From contig CAVUHL010000003.1 of NCBI GenBank assembly GCA_963741305.1, forward strand, positions 3,410,001-3,474,000: 64,000 nucleotides of DNA, given 5' to 3'. The notes under the pieces are model-generated. The model searched no databases and was not told the DNA's origin. It saw only the letters and a program-made list of their open reading frames with translations. Both the position numbers and the translations under genes were made by a program. Of the stretch, positions 34,198 through 42,084 are shown piece after piece. The DNA is from DATMER01 sp963741305. Its GTDB lineage: Bacteria; Acidobacteriota; Thermoanaerobaculia; Multivoradales; UBA5704. The first letter of the stretch is position 1; each line of letters starts with the position of its first letter.

Positions 34198-34644
34198 ATG
34201 GCTGGTGATTTATACGCAATGTCGATCGAGGAGCTTGATCTTGACAACATTGGACGGGCCGGTGGAACATTGATAAAAACCGTCCAACACGCGGATCGCA
34301 CTCAGGCTCAATATTACGTGGAACTCGACCGGCGGGTGGCGCATGGCGTGGTTCGAAACCGGGTCGGACTTCCGCCCCACTGCTATATTGAATTTGACGC
34401 GGGGAAGATGATCGCGGACAGAAAATTCTCACTGTGCAGGGTATTAATGGGCGTATCCAGGCCTATCGGGATTGTGAAAGACCGCGCAGACTTGAGAGGC
34501 TGGGACAACCTTGCCGATCTCGGACGGTGCAACATGCTTTGGAACGCTGCTCAGAACGGCCCCGTGATGCTTGAGTTCTACAAGGTTGGAATATGGAACG
34601 TGAAGGATCATTTTAGAGATTTTGAAATGGTGGACGAGCATTAG
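34198..34644 (+). CDS. Orphan protein of unknown function, atypically AT-rich
   Basis: A 148-residue protein with no signal peptide, no membrane segment and no recognised domain. GAAAGGAG stands 6-7 bases before the ATG, so it is probably expressed. Codons ending in A/T (GAT, TTA, ATA, AAA) are clearly more common than in neighbours, pointing to recent acquisition. Motifs such as YYVELDRRVAHGVVRNRVG, PPHCYIEFDAG and WDNLADLGRCNMLWNAA give no clear family. No mobile-element gene adjoins it. Confidence 0.65.
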   Translation: MAGDLYAMSIEELDLDNIGRAGGTLIKTVQHADRTQAQYYVELDRRVAHGVVRNRVGLPPHCYIEFDAGKMIADRKFSLCRVLMGVSRPIGIVKDRADLRGWDNLADLGRCNMLWNAAQNGPVMLEFYKVGIWNVKDHFRDFEMVDEH

Positions 34645-34718
34645 TAGAGTTGAAGGAGCCTCCCGGCCTCGGCCTCCCTGGCGTGCCACCGCGACCGGCA
34701 TGTATTTCCGGCTGAAGA

Positions 34719-35264
34719 TCAGACGGCGCCGATGGCCTTGCGGATGCGGGCGATCTGCCGCAGGTGCACCACGTCGTGACCCGCGTAAAGCTTGATCATG
34801 TGGGCCAACGGCTCGTCGCCGCGCTCGGCGTGCCGCATCACGCGCTTCATGTCCTCGGGCGTGGCGCGCCGCAACAGCCGGAGATTCAGATTCCGGAGGA
34901 GCTCGAAGTCGTCCAGGGCGGTGGCAAGGTCGGTATCCTGGTAGCGCAGGCGCTCGGCAAAGAGGTCCTGATCGTAGCCGGGCAGCTCGGGGGCGTCGTG
35001 GGCGAGCACCATGCGGAAGCGGAAGGCGCCCACGGCGTCGGAGTCGGCCAGGTGCTGCACGACCTGGCGGACCGACCACTTGCCGGGGCGCTCGGGCGTA
35101 CCGTCCTGCTCTGGGGTGAGGCCGGCGACCGCCGTGCGCAGGACCGTCGGAGTTTCGGCGAGAAGCTCCATTGGATCGCGCGAGCCGAGGGCGGCAAGGA
35201 TGGCGGCGACGTACGCGTCGGCCTGGGCGACAGCATCGGGAAAGCTGTTGGCGGATTCGGACAT
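34719..35264 (-). CDS. DinB/YfiT-family protein
   Basis: A 181-residue four-helix protein of the DinB superfamily. The metal-binding histidine pattern is visible: WSVRQVVQHLADSD (first His) and YAGHDVVHLRQIARI (the HxxxH pair near residues 162-166). Such enzymes may be thiol- or metal-dependent transferases. ATG at 35264 has AGGA 8 bases upstream. It lies ten bases after the S41 protease stop on the same strand, so the two are likely co-transcribed. Confidence 0.88.
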   Translation of the reverse strand: MSESANSFPDAVAQADAYVAAILAALGSRDPMELLAETPTVLRTAVAGLTPEQDGTPERPGKWSVRQVVQHLADSDAVGAFRFRMVLAHDAPELPGYDQDLFAERLRYQDTDLATALDDFELLRNLNLRLLRRATPEDMKRVMRHAERGDEPLAHMIKLYAGHDVVHLRQIARIRKAIGAV

Positions 35265-35274
35265 GTTGTGGATC

Positions 35275-36765
35275 CTATCTCACCGCACCTTGAGCCTTTG
35301 CGTAGTGGTCCACGATGAATTGGATGGCATCGACCTCGGGCCCGATCCGCACGTCGGGTGGGATGCCCTCGGCATTGAAGCCGCCCGCGGGGAGGTGCTC
35401 AGACCCTCCCAGGGTCGGATAGCCAAGCAACAGTCCGTGGGTGCGGCAGGCGAGCGGCACTATAAGGACGCTCTGGTAGTCGATCGAGCCGCCGCTCCGG
35501 TCACCGAACACCGTCACGCGGTCGGACTTCCAGGCGGCCAGCACGAACGCCTCGGCCGCGCTCACTGTTCCACGGTCGATGAGGATCGCGAAGTGCTCGG
35601 GCCGCGGGTAGGCTGGGGGATGCGGAGGCGGCGGCTCGGGGGGATTCCCCCACACATCGGCGACCAGCACCTTGCCGGGCTCACGTTGCATGCGCTCGAC
35701 CAGCGCCTGTAAACGTTTGTGCCACGCCGATCCCGGCTCCATGCTCCCCAGGATGCGCTGAAAGTACGCGATCTGATCGGACGACGAGACCACCGCCTCC
35801 TTACCCGAGTAGGCGCGGCGAGGCTGCGTCTTCGCCGATCCATAGAACGGTGCCAGCGGATCGGATGTCTGCGCGCCACCGCCTTCGTTGCCGCGCAGGT
35901 CGACGATGATCAGGGGCGCTGCGCGCAGCTTCTCCAGGTGCTCGGCGATCAGCCGCTCGAGCGGCTCGCGGTACTGACCGTCGTGCGATGGCATCGAGAC
36001 CACCCATGCCCCATTGTCCAGAGGCTTGATCGTCGGGTTGCGCGGGTTCTTGGCGTCGAGCAGCCCGGCGTCGGCGGACCGCAGCGGGTACGCCTTGCCC
36101 CACACGGCGGGCGCCATGCGCAGCAGCAGGCCTTTGTAGATCGTCCCCTCGAGGTGATGGAGCGAGTGATCTCCGTAGAAGTAGCGTACGTCAAACGAGC
36201 CGTCGGCCCGATGCACGAGCTCGGCCTTGACCTGCCCAGGCTTCCAGGCGCCGCCGCCGCCGGAGAGCACGACTGCGACGAAGTCGCGCCGGGGCGACTG
36301 GCGCTCGCGGACGATGCCGAACTTGGCGCTATCGGAATACCAGATGCCCTCGACCGGATCGAGATGTCCGGCGTTGCGGTCGAGGTACGCCCGTACGCTC
36401 TCCTCGGTCCACGGCAACGTCTCCGCAGCCGCCGCGAGGCGCGCCTGCTCCTCGGCGGAGGGCTCGAACTGCTCGGAGAGGAAAAGATGCCCGTCGTTGA
36501 ACTGTTTGACGTAGGGGCGCAGGGTCTGAAAGCAATCCTCATCGGAGGCCGCAGCGGCAGCGCGCCGGATGGCTGCCTTCGACGCCTCGTAGCGAACGCG
36601 ATCGAGCGTGGGCAGGCCCAGGTGGAAGCCGATGTAGTTGGCCTCGACCGCCCGCACCAGCGAGTCGAATTCCTCGGCACAGCCGCACGCTGGCGGCGCT
36701 GTGAGGGCCGCCGTCGGCAGGGCGCCCAGCAGCGCCGCCAGTACGCACGACATCTTGATGAGCAT
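35275..36765 (-). CDS. S41 family (C-terminal processing-like) peptidase, secreted
   Basis: A 496-residue exported protein. A signal peptide ends near ALTAPP. The C-terminal half has the S41 core: IIVDLRGNEGGG, then GTVSAAEAFVLAAWKS containing the expected catalytic serine region (SAAEAF), and VTVFGDRSGGSIDY. The N-terminal half resembles the substrate-recognition part of tricorn-like S41 enzymes rather than a clear PDZ domain. ATG at 36765 follows GGAG by 8 bases. Upstream lies the tandem array at 36868-37196. Confidence 0.85.
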   Translation of the reverse strand: MLIKMSCVLAALLGALPTAALTAPPACGCAEEFDSLVRAVEANYIGFHLGLPTLDRVRYEASKAAIRRAAAAASDEDCFQTLRPYVKQFNDGHLFLSEQFEPSAEEQARLAAAAETLPWTEESVRAYLDRNAGHLDPVEGIWYSDSAKFGIVRERQSPRRDFVAVVLSGGGGAWKPGQVKAELVHRADGSFDVRYFYGDHSLHHLEGTIYKGLLLRMAPAVWGKAYPLRSADAGLLDAKNPRNPTIKPLDNGAWVVSMPSHDGQYREPLERLIAEHLEKLRAAPLIIVDLRGNEGGGAQTSDPLAPFYGSAKTQPRRAYSGKEAVVSSSDQIAYFQRILGSMEPGSAWHKRLQALVERMQREPGKVLVADVWGNPPEPPPPHPPAYPRPEHFAILIDRGTVSAAEAFVLAAWKSDRVTVFGDRSGGSIDYQSVLIVPLACRTHGLLLGYPTLGGSEHLPAGGFNAEGIPPDVRIGPEVDAIQFIVDHYAKAQGAVR

Positions 36766-37194
36766 CCGCTTCTCTCCTGTAAGCGTGGCAGCCCAGCCAT
36801 AATCCCATAGGTGATACGGCCAAGCCCATACGAGGGTTTGTGTATCTCCCTCAGCCAGGCAAAAGCTGGCTCAGCTGAGTTTACGGCGAGGCACCGTAAG
36901 GTGACGGCGGCTCAGCTGAGTTGATGGCGGGCCACCGTAAGTTGACGACGGCTCATCGCCGTGGAACTGAGGCGTTTTTCCTGGCGGCGGCTCAGCGCCG
37001 GCGTCGGTGGGACAACTTCGGCCGACGACGAGCCGCCGCCGCTGGAGGTGAGGCAACTTCTTCTGACGACGGGGCAACTTGAGTTGAGATGGGCCGCCGC
37101 CACTGGAGATGGAGCAACTCAAGGTTAGCTGAGGCGTTTTTCCTGGAGGTGAGCCAACATGAGTTGACGGCGAGCCGTCGTCAACTCATGTTGG
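36766..37194. other. Intergenic region dominated by a tandem word array
   Basis: No gene is supported in these 429 bases. The first 100 contain the presumed promoter of the S41-DinB operon; the remainder is the alternating 21/20-bp repeat array listed separately, ending in a strong hairpin next to the Nudix gene stop. Confidence 0.7.
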
Positions 37195-37196
37195 CT
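36868..37196. repeat. Tandem array A: alternating 21- and 20-bp units (41-bp period)
   Basis: About 16 degenerate units follow each other without gaps. Starts: 36868 (21 bp), 36889 (20), 36909 (21), 36930 (20), 36950 (21), 36971 (18), 36989 (21), 37010 (20), 37030 (21), 37051 (20), 37071 (21), 37092 (20), 37112 (21), 37133 (18), 37151 (21), 37172. Units typically begin GGCTCA, GGCCNCC, GAGCC or AGGCAAC and end in GACGGC, GACGAC or GAGGTG. GGCTCAGCTGAGTT repeats exactly 41 bp apart (36868, 36909), and an 18-base word (CTGAGGCGTTTTTCCTGG) repeats exactly 162 bp apart (36967, 37129). Confidence 0.85.
37152..37196 (-). terminator. 18-bp perfect hairpin after the Nudix gene
   Basis: AGCCAACATGAGTTGACG (37152-37169) is perfectly complementary to 37179-37196 across a 9-base loop. 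It touches the stop codon of the Nudix gene and forms the edge of array A. There is no T-run, but the strong stem could stop transcription or protect the mRNA 3' end. Confidence 0.6.
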
Positions 37197-37806
37197 ACTG
37201 CCAGGCGAAGCGCGGCTGCTCGAAGTGCGCCACGCGGGTGTCCCGTCCGTGGACGGCCACCTCGGCGAACTGGTGGACGACCGCCGCGGTCGGCGCGTAG
37301 AGAATGCCGTTCGGCAGGGTCAGTCCCATCACAGGGCGGCCGCTCTCCGCGCCCGGCTGGAGCACGACCTTTTCCGGGGTCAGCTCCTCGACCGGCAGGA
37401 GGTAGACCTCCGCCACTTCCCGCGGATCCGGCCGCAGCGCATCGCCGCTCCCCCAGACCACCACGGGTGTGATCACGAAGCCGGAGCGCGTCGGAAAGTC
37501 GTCCAGGCAGCCAAGGATGTACTCCGGCGGGAGAGAGAGGCCGATCTCCTCCTCCAGCTCGCGCAGGGCCGCGGCCTCGGGGGTCTCTCCCGGATCGCGC
37601 CGGCCTCCCGGGCAGGCCCACTGTCCACCGTGCCGCCGCAACCCCGCCGCTCGCACCGTGAGGACCACCGCGGCACGCTCCCGGGCATCCGGCACGACCA
37701 CGACGGCGACAGCCGCGAGGTGGCGCCCGTCGGCGGGGGCGCTCCTCCGCTCGAAGCGGGCCAGGTTGGCGGACAGGGTGGCACGGAGGCCCTCTTCGAA
37801 GCGCAT
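37195..37806 (-). CDS. Nudix hydrolase, CoA-diphosphatase (NudL)-like
   Basis: A 203-residue Nudix enzyme. The Nudix box GGRRDPGETPEAAALREL plus EEEIG (about 67-89) fits GX5EX7REUXEEXGU. The preceding LAAVAVVVVPD, RAAGLRRHGGQWACPGG and the following ILGCLDDFPTRSGFVITPVV match CoA pyrophosphatases of the NudL type, which cleave CoA and derivatives. It is transcribed away from the lipoprotein gene and ends at the hairpin of array A. Confidence 0.88.
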   Translation of the reverse strand: MRFEEGLRATLSANLARFERRSAPADGRHLAAVAVVVVPDARERAAVVLTVRAAGLRRHGGQWACPGGRRDPGETPEAAALRELEEEIGLSLPPEYILGCLDDFPTRSGFVITPVVVWGSGDALRPDPREVAEVYLLPVEELTPEKVVLQPGAESGRPVMGLTLPNGILYAPTAAVVHQFAEVAVHGRDTRVAHFEQPRFAWQ

Positions 37807-37850
37807 GGCGAAAGCGTATACGATTGGCCAAAACCCGGAGACGAAGAGCC

Positions 37851-38549
37851 ATGCTCAGTCGAAAGATCGTCCTGCCGCTCCTCTTTCCATGTTTGCTCTC
37901 CGGCTGCGCCAGGAAGGAGCCGATCACCGCCGACTACTACTCGTCGCAGGCCTACCAGAACCGGGAGTTGCTCGGCCAGTCGCTGTTCAAGTCCGACCAA
38001 GCGATCCTCTCGAACGAGGAGATCGAGAAGATCCTCGGTGGGAAGATCCAGCTTCCGCGCCAGGCTCACCTCACGGTCCTGCGGCTGGGCTCTTCTTCCG
38101 AGATCCTCTCGTGGGCCTTTCTCTCGGGCTCGGCGAACCCGCTGAGCGCCCTCGAAAGCTCGCAGCGCCTGACCCGCGTCTCCTGGCTGCCGTCCCTCCT
38201 CATCCCGGAGAAGATGACGGTCCCGCTCCTGCGCGAGGCGGCGGCGCGGTTCCAGGCGGACCTCCTGCTCGTGTACCGGAGCCCGTGCCAGCGCTTCCAG
38301 GACTACCGGCTCTTCGGCACCGACAAGGCCAAGACCTACTGCGTCGCAGAGGGCATCCTCCTCGACGTGCGGACTGGGGTGATCCCCTTCTCCACCGTCA
38401 CCACGGAGGAGGTCCGAGCCCAGGAGGAGAAGTCCGGCGGCGACGTCAGCTTCTACGAGACCATGCAGAAGGCGGAAGCCCAGGCCACGGCCCAGGCTCT
38501 CACCAAGTTGGCGCAGCAGCTTTCGGAGTTCTTGGCTGCTGCGCCTTAG
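37851..38549 (+). CDS. Lipoprotein of unknown function
   Basis: A 232-residue protein with a lipoprotein signal: LSRKIVLPLLFPCLLSGC, lipobox LSGC with C19. Mature part mixed alpha/beta (ILSNEEIEKILGGKIQLP, LLVYRSPCQRFQDYRLFG, IPFSTVTTEEV) and ending in an amphipathic helix. It resembles acidobacterial envelope lipoproteins but no family is certain. ATG at 37851 is chosen over an upstream TTG because it gives the complete lipoprotein signal. Convergent with the large secreted protein at 38553. Confidence 0.75.
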   Translation: MLSRKIVLPLLFPCLLSGCARKEPITADYYSSQAYQNRELLGQSLFKSDQAILSNEEIEKILGGKIQLPRQAHLTVLRLGSSSEILSWAFLSGSANPLSALESSQRLTRVSWLPSLLIPEKMTVPLLREAAARFQADLLLVYRSPCQRFQDYRLFGTDKAKTYCVAEGILLDVRTGVIPFSTVTTEEVRAQEEKSGGDVSFYETMQKAEAQATAQALTKLAQQLSEFLAAAP

Positions 38550-38552
38550 GAC

Positions 38553-41500
38553 TTACGGCGCGTACGTAGCGGTATAGCTCCCCGAAGCTGCCGAGAAAAC
38601 CGCGTAAGCGATCCCCTTGATCGTTTCGATGGTCCAGGTCTCCGGGCTGCCTCCCACGGTGAGGGTCGCGAGGGTTCCGGCTGAGGCCGAAGCGGGGATC
38701 ATTCCCCGTAGGCCGTTAGATCCCACGGCCGCGTTCACGGTGAAAGTAAGAGTGTTGCCGTTCCAGGCGATCGAACCGAAAGACGAGCCGTTGCGGCCAT
38801 CGAGCCAAGCCAGCATCTGCTTCGCGGTGACGACCGGCACACCCCTCGCCAGGGCCGAGGCGATGATGGCGTCGGAGCCCGAGGAGCTCGTCGAGTCGGT
38901 GTGCATGTTGGCGGTCATCACGCCGTAGAAACCCTGAGTCCCCAGCGCATTGTCGAGCAGGGTGTTGACCGTGAACGGGAACGACTGATCCGATTCGTCG
39001 GTCATCTGGGTCGCGGCCTGGTAGACGTCGATTCGGGTGCCGTCCGTGTCCGCGAAGCGCATGGGGATGCCGGAGCCGGTCATGAAGCCGGGGCGGTCGT
39101 CCACCCACTCCGGCGGCCAGTAGTAATAGTTGGTGTCGAGACGGATGCCGTTGTCTTTCGAAACCTTTGCCTGCGAGGCCCAGTCGCTCCAGACGATGCA
39201 ATGCGTGCGGTTCGTGGCCGGCGCGTCGAGCGTCGTGAAAATGGATGCGAAGCTCGCGATCTGCGTGGCGAAGAAGGCCTGCAGGGAGGCTGGCGTCCAG
39301 TCCGCGCAGTTGGTGTTGACGTGTACCGCGATCTCGAAGCCGTCGTTTTCGAAAGCCTCGGCGGTGGTTGGTGTGATCGGCGTGTTCGGATAGATGTAGG
39401 AAGTCCCTCGCACGCACTCCCAGTCCGCTACGGAGCAGCCCGATGGGCTGGCGAGCTGATAGCTCTGGAAGCGTCCGGTGGTGCCGTTGTTGCCGTGATC
39501 GTCTCCGGTCATCAGCACGACCGCCTTCTCTCCGCGCGGGAAGTACCAGAAGCGCGGCAGCGGCTTCGCGGCCATGCTCAGGATCAGGTTTGCGAGCAAC
39601 CGTTGCTGCTCGTCCGCCTGCGGGATCTGCGCCTTGTCGAGGTTGACCCAGTCCGGGAAAAACAAATCGCTGGAGCGGATCGGCGTGTGGCCGTCGCGCT
39701 CCTGGCCTGCCCAGGCCGGATTGCCCTGGCGGGTGTACACGATCGAGCGGGCGAGGTCGTATGTGAACGCCGCGGCCTGACCGCCTGAGGAGCCTACGGA
39801 GCGCAGCGTCACGGCCGGGTGCGCCGTGGCTGTCGTGGCATTGGAGTAGAGGGTGGCAAGGGAAGTGGCGCCGTTCAGAGTGTAGTGGTCGGCGGTGCCG
39901 TGGTATTGGATCGTCTGGTTGACGATCCCCTGGCTCGGGGCGAGAAGATAGCCCTCGGAAAGGCTGCCCGAGGCGGTCGTGATCCCCAACAATCCCGCGA
40001 GCTGCGGATCAGGACGCATGGCGATCAGGTTTCCACCGGCATTCACCCAATCCGTGAGCATCGTGACCTGCGCGCTCGTGAGGGTCGTCTCCCCCAGGAT
40101 CGCGACGTCGTAGCCGGCCAGGACGGTGGCCGTGACCGTGCCGATCTCCCGGATGGCGTAGTGGTTCAGCCCCTCGGCCAGCAGGATCTCGCCGTAGTAG
40201 CGGGTGAACGGGTTGGTGGACTTGCTGATCACCAGCACCGGACCGCCGGGCCCAGCGTCAGGTGACGGCACGGGCGCGGTCACGAGGATGTCATCGAAGT
40301 CGATCTGCTTGTTGCTCACGTCAAGCGCGATGGCGCCGGCCGCAAGGGCTGTATCCGTGATCGAGATCGCCTCGGTGCCGTCATAGCTCACCGTAATCTG
40401 GCTGCCCTCGAAGGTGAGCTCCAACTCGTGCCAGACCTCGGCCGTGATGGAACCCACGTTGGCGGTGGCGAGGAGCGCGAGCCCCTGGGTGTCGATGTGC
40501 CAGGCGGACGTGCGGAAGAGCTTGATCACTCCGTCCCCTGGATAGATCCAGGCGGCGTAGGACTCGCCGGTCGCGGTGTTCAGCCGCCCGCGGATGCCGC
40601 CTGGATGGTTCTGGGCCAGGGCCACACGGAACTTCGTCTTCAGGGTGTAGTCGGCCCATGTGGTACTGCCCGCGTAGATCTGCGTGTGCCCGCCGCCGTC
40701 GTAGGAGGCGAAGCCGGACGCGGCCGTCCAGCCCGAGAAGAGGCCCAGGGGCGAGGGCGTCCAGTTGGTCAGGTTGTTGGACGAGAAGTCGTCGGCGAAG
40801 AGCTGGACGACGGGCGGCGGGGGCGGCGGCGCCGTCACCGTCACGTCGTCGTAGTCGATCGGCTGATTGCTCACGTCCAGGGCCACGGCGCCTGAGGAGT
40901 AAGTCGCGTCCGTGATGTCGATCACGGTCGTGCCGTTGAATGAGACCTGGATGCGGGAGCCCTGAAACTTGATCGCGAGCGTGTGGAAGGTGCCGGTCGC
41001 AATGCTGACGTTCGCCTCGTCCAGCATGGTGGTAGGCGGCGTGTCGACGTGCCAGACGGAGTTCCGCCAGAGTTTGACCTTGCTTGAGCCGGGATAGATC
41101 CAGGCCGCGTAACTGCCGCCGGTCGCGGTGTCGAGCCGGCCGCGGATGCCACCCGGATAGTCGGAGGCATTGGTCACCCGCACCTTCGTCTCCACCGTGT
41201 AGTCGGTCCAGCCTGGATTACCCGCGTAGAGCTGGGTGTGGCCGCCACCGTCATAGGACGCCACGCCCGAAGATGCGTCCCAGATACCGCCGACGAGCGG
41301 CGAGGCCGTCCAGTTGCGCAGAGGCCGCGGGCTGAAGTCGTCAGCGAACAGGGTCGTCGCGCCCGAGGTCACGAGCACGTCGTCGAAGCTGATCAGCTGA
41401 TTGCTCACGTCCAGGGCCACGGCTCCCGAGGAAAGGGTGGCGTCGGTCACCTGGATCACGGTCGTGCCATCGTAGATCACCGAGATCTGGCTGCCCTGGA

Positions 41501-41963
41501 AGTCCAGGGCGAGGGTATGAGTCACGTTGGCAGCGATCGTCGCGGATACATCGGCGAGCAGGGCCAGGCCCCCGGTGTCGATGTTCCACGCCGCGGCGCG
41601 GAAGAGCTTGATGCGGCCGGTCCCTGGATAGATCCAGGCGGCGTAGGACTGGCCGGTCGTGACATTGACCCGGCCGCGGATGCCGCCGGGAAAGTCGCTG
41701 GCGTTGTTCACCTGGACCTTCGCCTCGACCCGATAGTCGGACCAAGCGGAGCTGCCAGCGTAGAGCTGGGTGTGCCCTCCACCGCTGTACACGGCGGCAC
41801 CCGAGGAAGCGTTCCAATTGCTGGCGAGGCCCAGGGGTGAGGACGTCCACGAGGCCAGGGGCTTGGGGCCGAAGTCGTCGCTGAACAGCGCCGTCTGGCC
41901 GGCCGCGGGAAGGGCAGCCAGAATTGCCGCAAACAGCAGAGCTACAGGGAATCTCAATCTCAT
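38553..41963 (-). CDS. Large secreted modular protein: three LamG-like repeats plus deacetylase-like domain
   Basis: A 1136-residue exported protein. After a signal peptide (residues 1-22) come three homologous modules of about 185 residues (starting near 25, 210 and 400), each with LF(S/A)DDF, GGGHTQ(L/I)YAG, GGIRGR, YAAWIYPG and GA(V/I)ALDVSN, a jelly-roll (LamG/DUF1080-like) pattern. Then a ThuA/GATase-like region (DYDVAILGETT-like stretch near 630) and a C-terminal polysaccharide-deacetylase-like domain with LMTGDDHG and FEIAVHVNTN. The usual second motif histidine is Asn here. ATG at 41963 has AAGGAG upstream. Likely acts on an extracellular glycan. Confidence 0.8.
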   Translation of the reverse strand: MRLRFPVALLFAAILAALPAAGQTALFSDDFGPKPLASWTSSPLGLASNWNASSGAAVYSGGGHTQLYAGSSAWSDYRVEAKVQVNNASDFPGGIRGRVNVTTGQSYAAWIYPGTGRIKLFRAAAWNIDTGGLALLADVSATIAANVTHTLALDFQGSQISVIYDGTTVIQVTDATLSSGAVALDVSNQLISFDDVLVTSGATTLFADDFSPRPLRNWTASPLVGGIWDASSGVASYDGGGHTQLYAGNPGWTDYTVETKVRVTNASDYPGGIRGRLDTATGGSYAAWIYPGSSKVKLWRNSVWHVDTPPTTMLDEANVSIATGTFHTLAIKFQGSRIQVSFNGTTVIDITDATYSSGAVALDVSNQPIDYDDVTVTAPPPPPPVVQLFADDFSSNNLTNWTPSPLGLFSGWTAASGFASYDGGGHTQIYAGSTTWADYTLKTKFRVALAQNHPGGIRGRLNTATGESYAAWIYPGDGVIKLFRTSAWHIDTQGLALLATANVGSITAEVWHELELTFEGSQITVSYDGTEAISITDTALAAGAIALDVSNKQIDFDDILVTAPVPSPDAGPGGPVLVISKSTNPFTRYYGEILLAEGLNHYAIREIGTVTATVLAGYDVAILGETTLTSAQVTMLTDWVNAGGNLIAMRPDPQLAGLLGITTASGSLSEGYLLAPSQGIVNQTIQYHGTADHYTLNGATSLATLYSNATTATAHPAVTLRSVGSSGGQAAAFTYDLARSIVYTRQGNPAWAGQERDGHTPIRSSDLFFPDWVNLDKAQIPQADEQQRLLANLILSMAAKPLPRFWYFPRGEKAVVLMTGDDHGNNGTTGRFQSYQLASPSGCSVADWECVRGTSYIYPNTPITPTTAEAFENDGFEIAVHVNTNCADWTPASLQAFFATQIASFASIFTTLDAPATNRTHCIVWSDWASQAKVSKDNGIRLDTNYYYWPPEWVDDRPGFMTGSGIPMRFADTDGTRIDVYQAATQMTDESDQSFPFTVNTLLDNALGTQGFYGVMTANMHTDSTSSSGSDAIIASALARGVPVVTAKQMLAWLDGRNGSSFGSIAWNGNTLTFTVNAAVGSNGLRGMIPASASAGTLATLTVGGSPETWTIETIKGIAYAVFSAASGSYTATYAP

Positions 41964-42053
41964 GGGACAGTCTCCTTGAAAGAAAAGACGCCCCTTCAAG
42001 TAGCAGGAGACGAATAAGCAGTCAAGTTGAAAATTTACAAGAGCGTATAAATC

Positions 42054-42077
42054 GGGGGCGCAGGCTGCCGCGCCCCC
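42054..42077 (-). terminator. Hairpin after the HAF-repeat gene
   Basis: GGGGGCGC (42054-42061) pairs with GCGCCCCC (42070-42077) over an 8-base loop, 8 bases beyond the HAF gene stop. Downstream on the minus strand is GATTTATAC, only weakly T-rich. Confidence 0.5.
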
Positions 42078-42084
42078 ACCCTGT

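Noticed and set aside
36868..37196. Possible CRISPR array
   Set aside because: There is no constant repeat separated by unique spacers. All units are degenerate versions of the same words, they are contiguous, and no cas gene is present.
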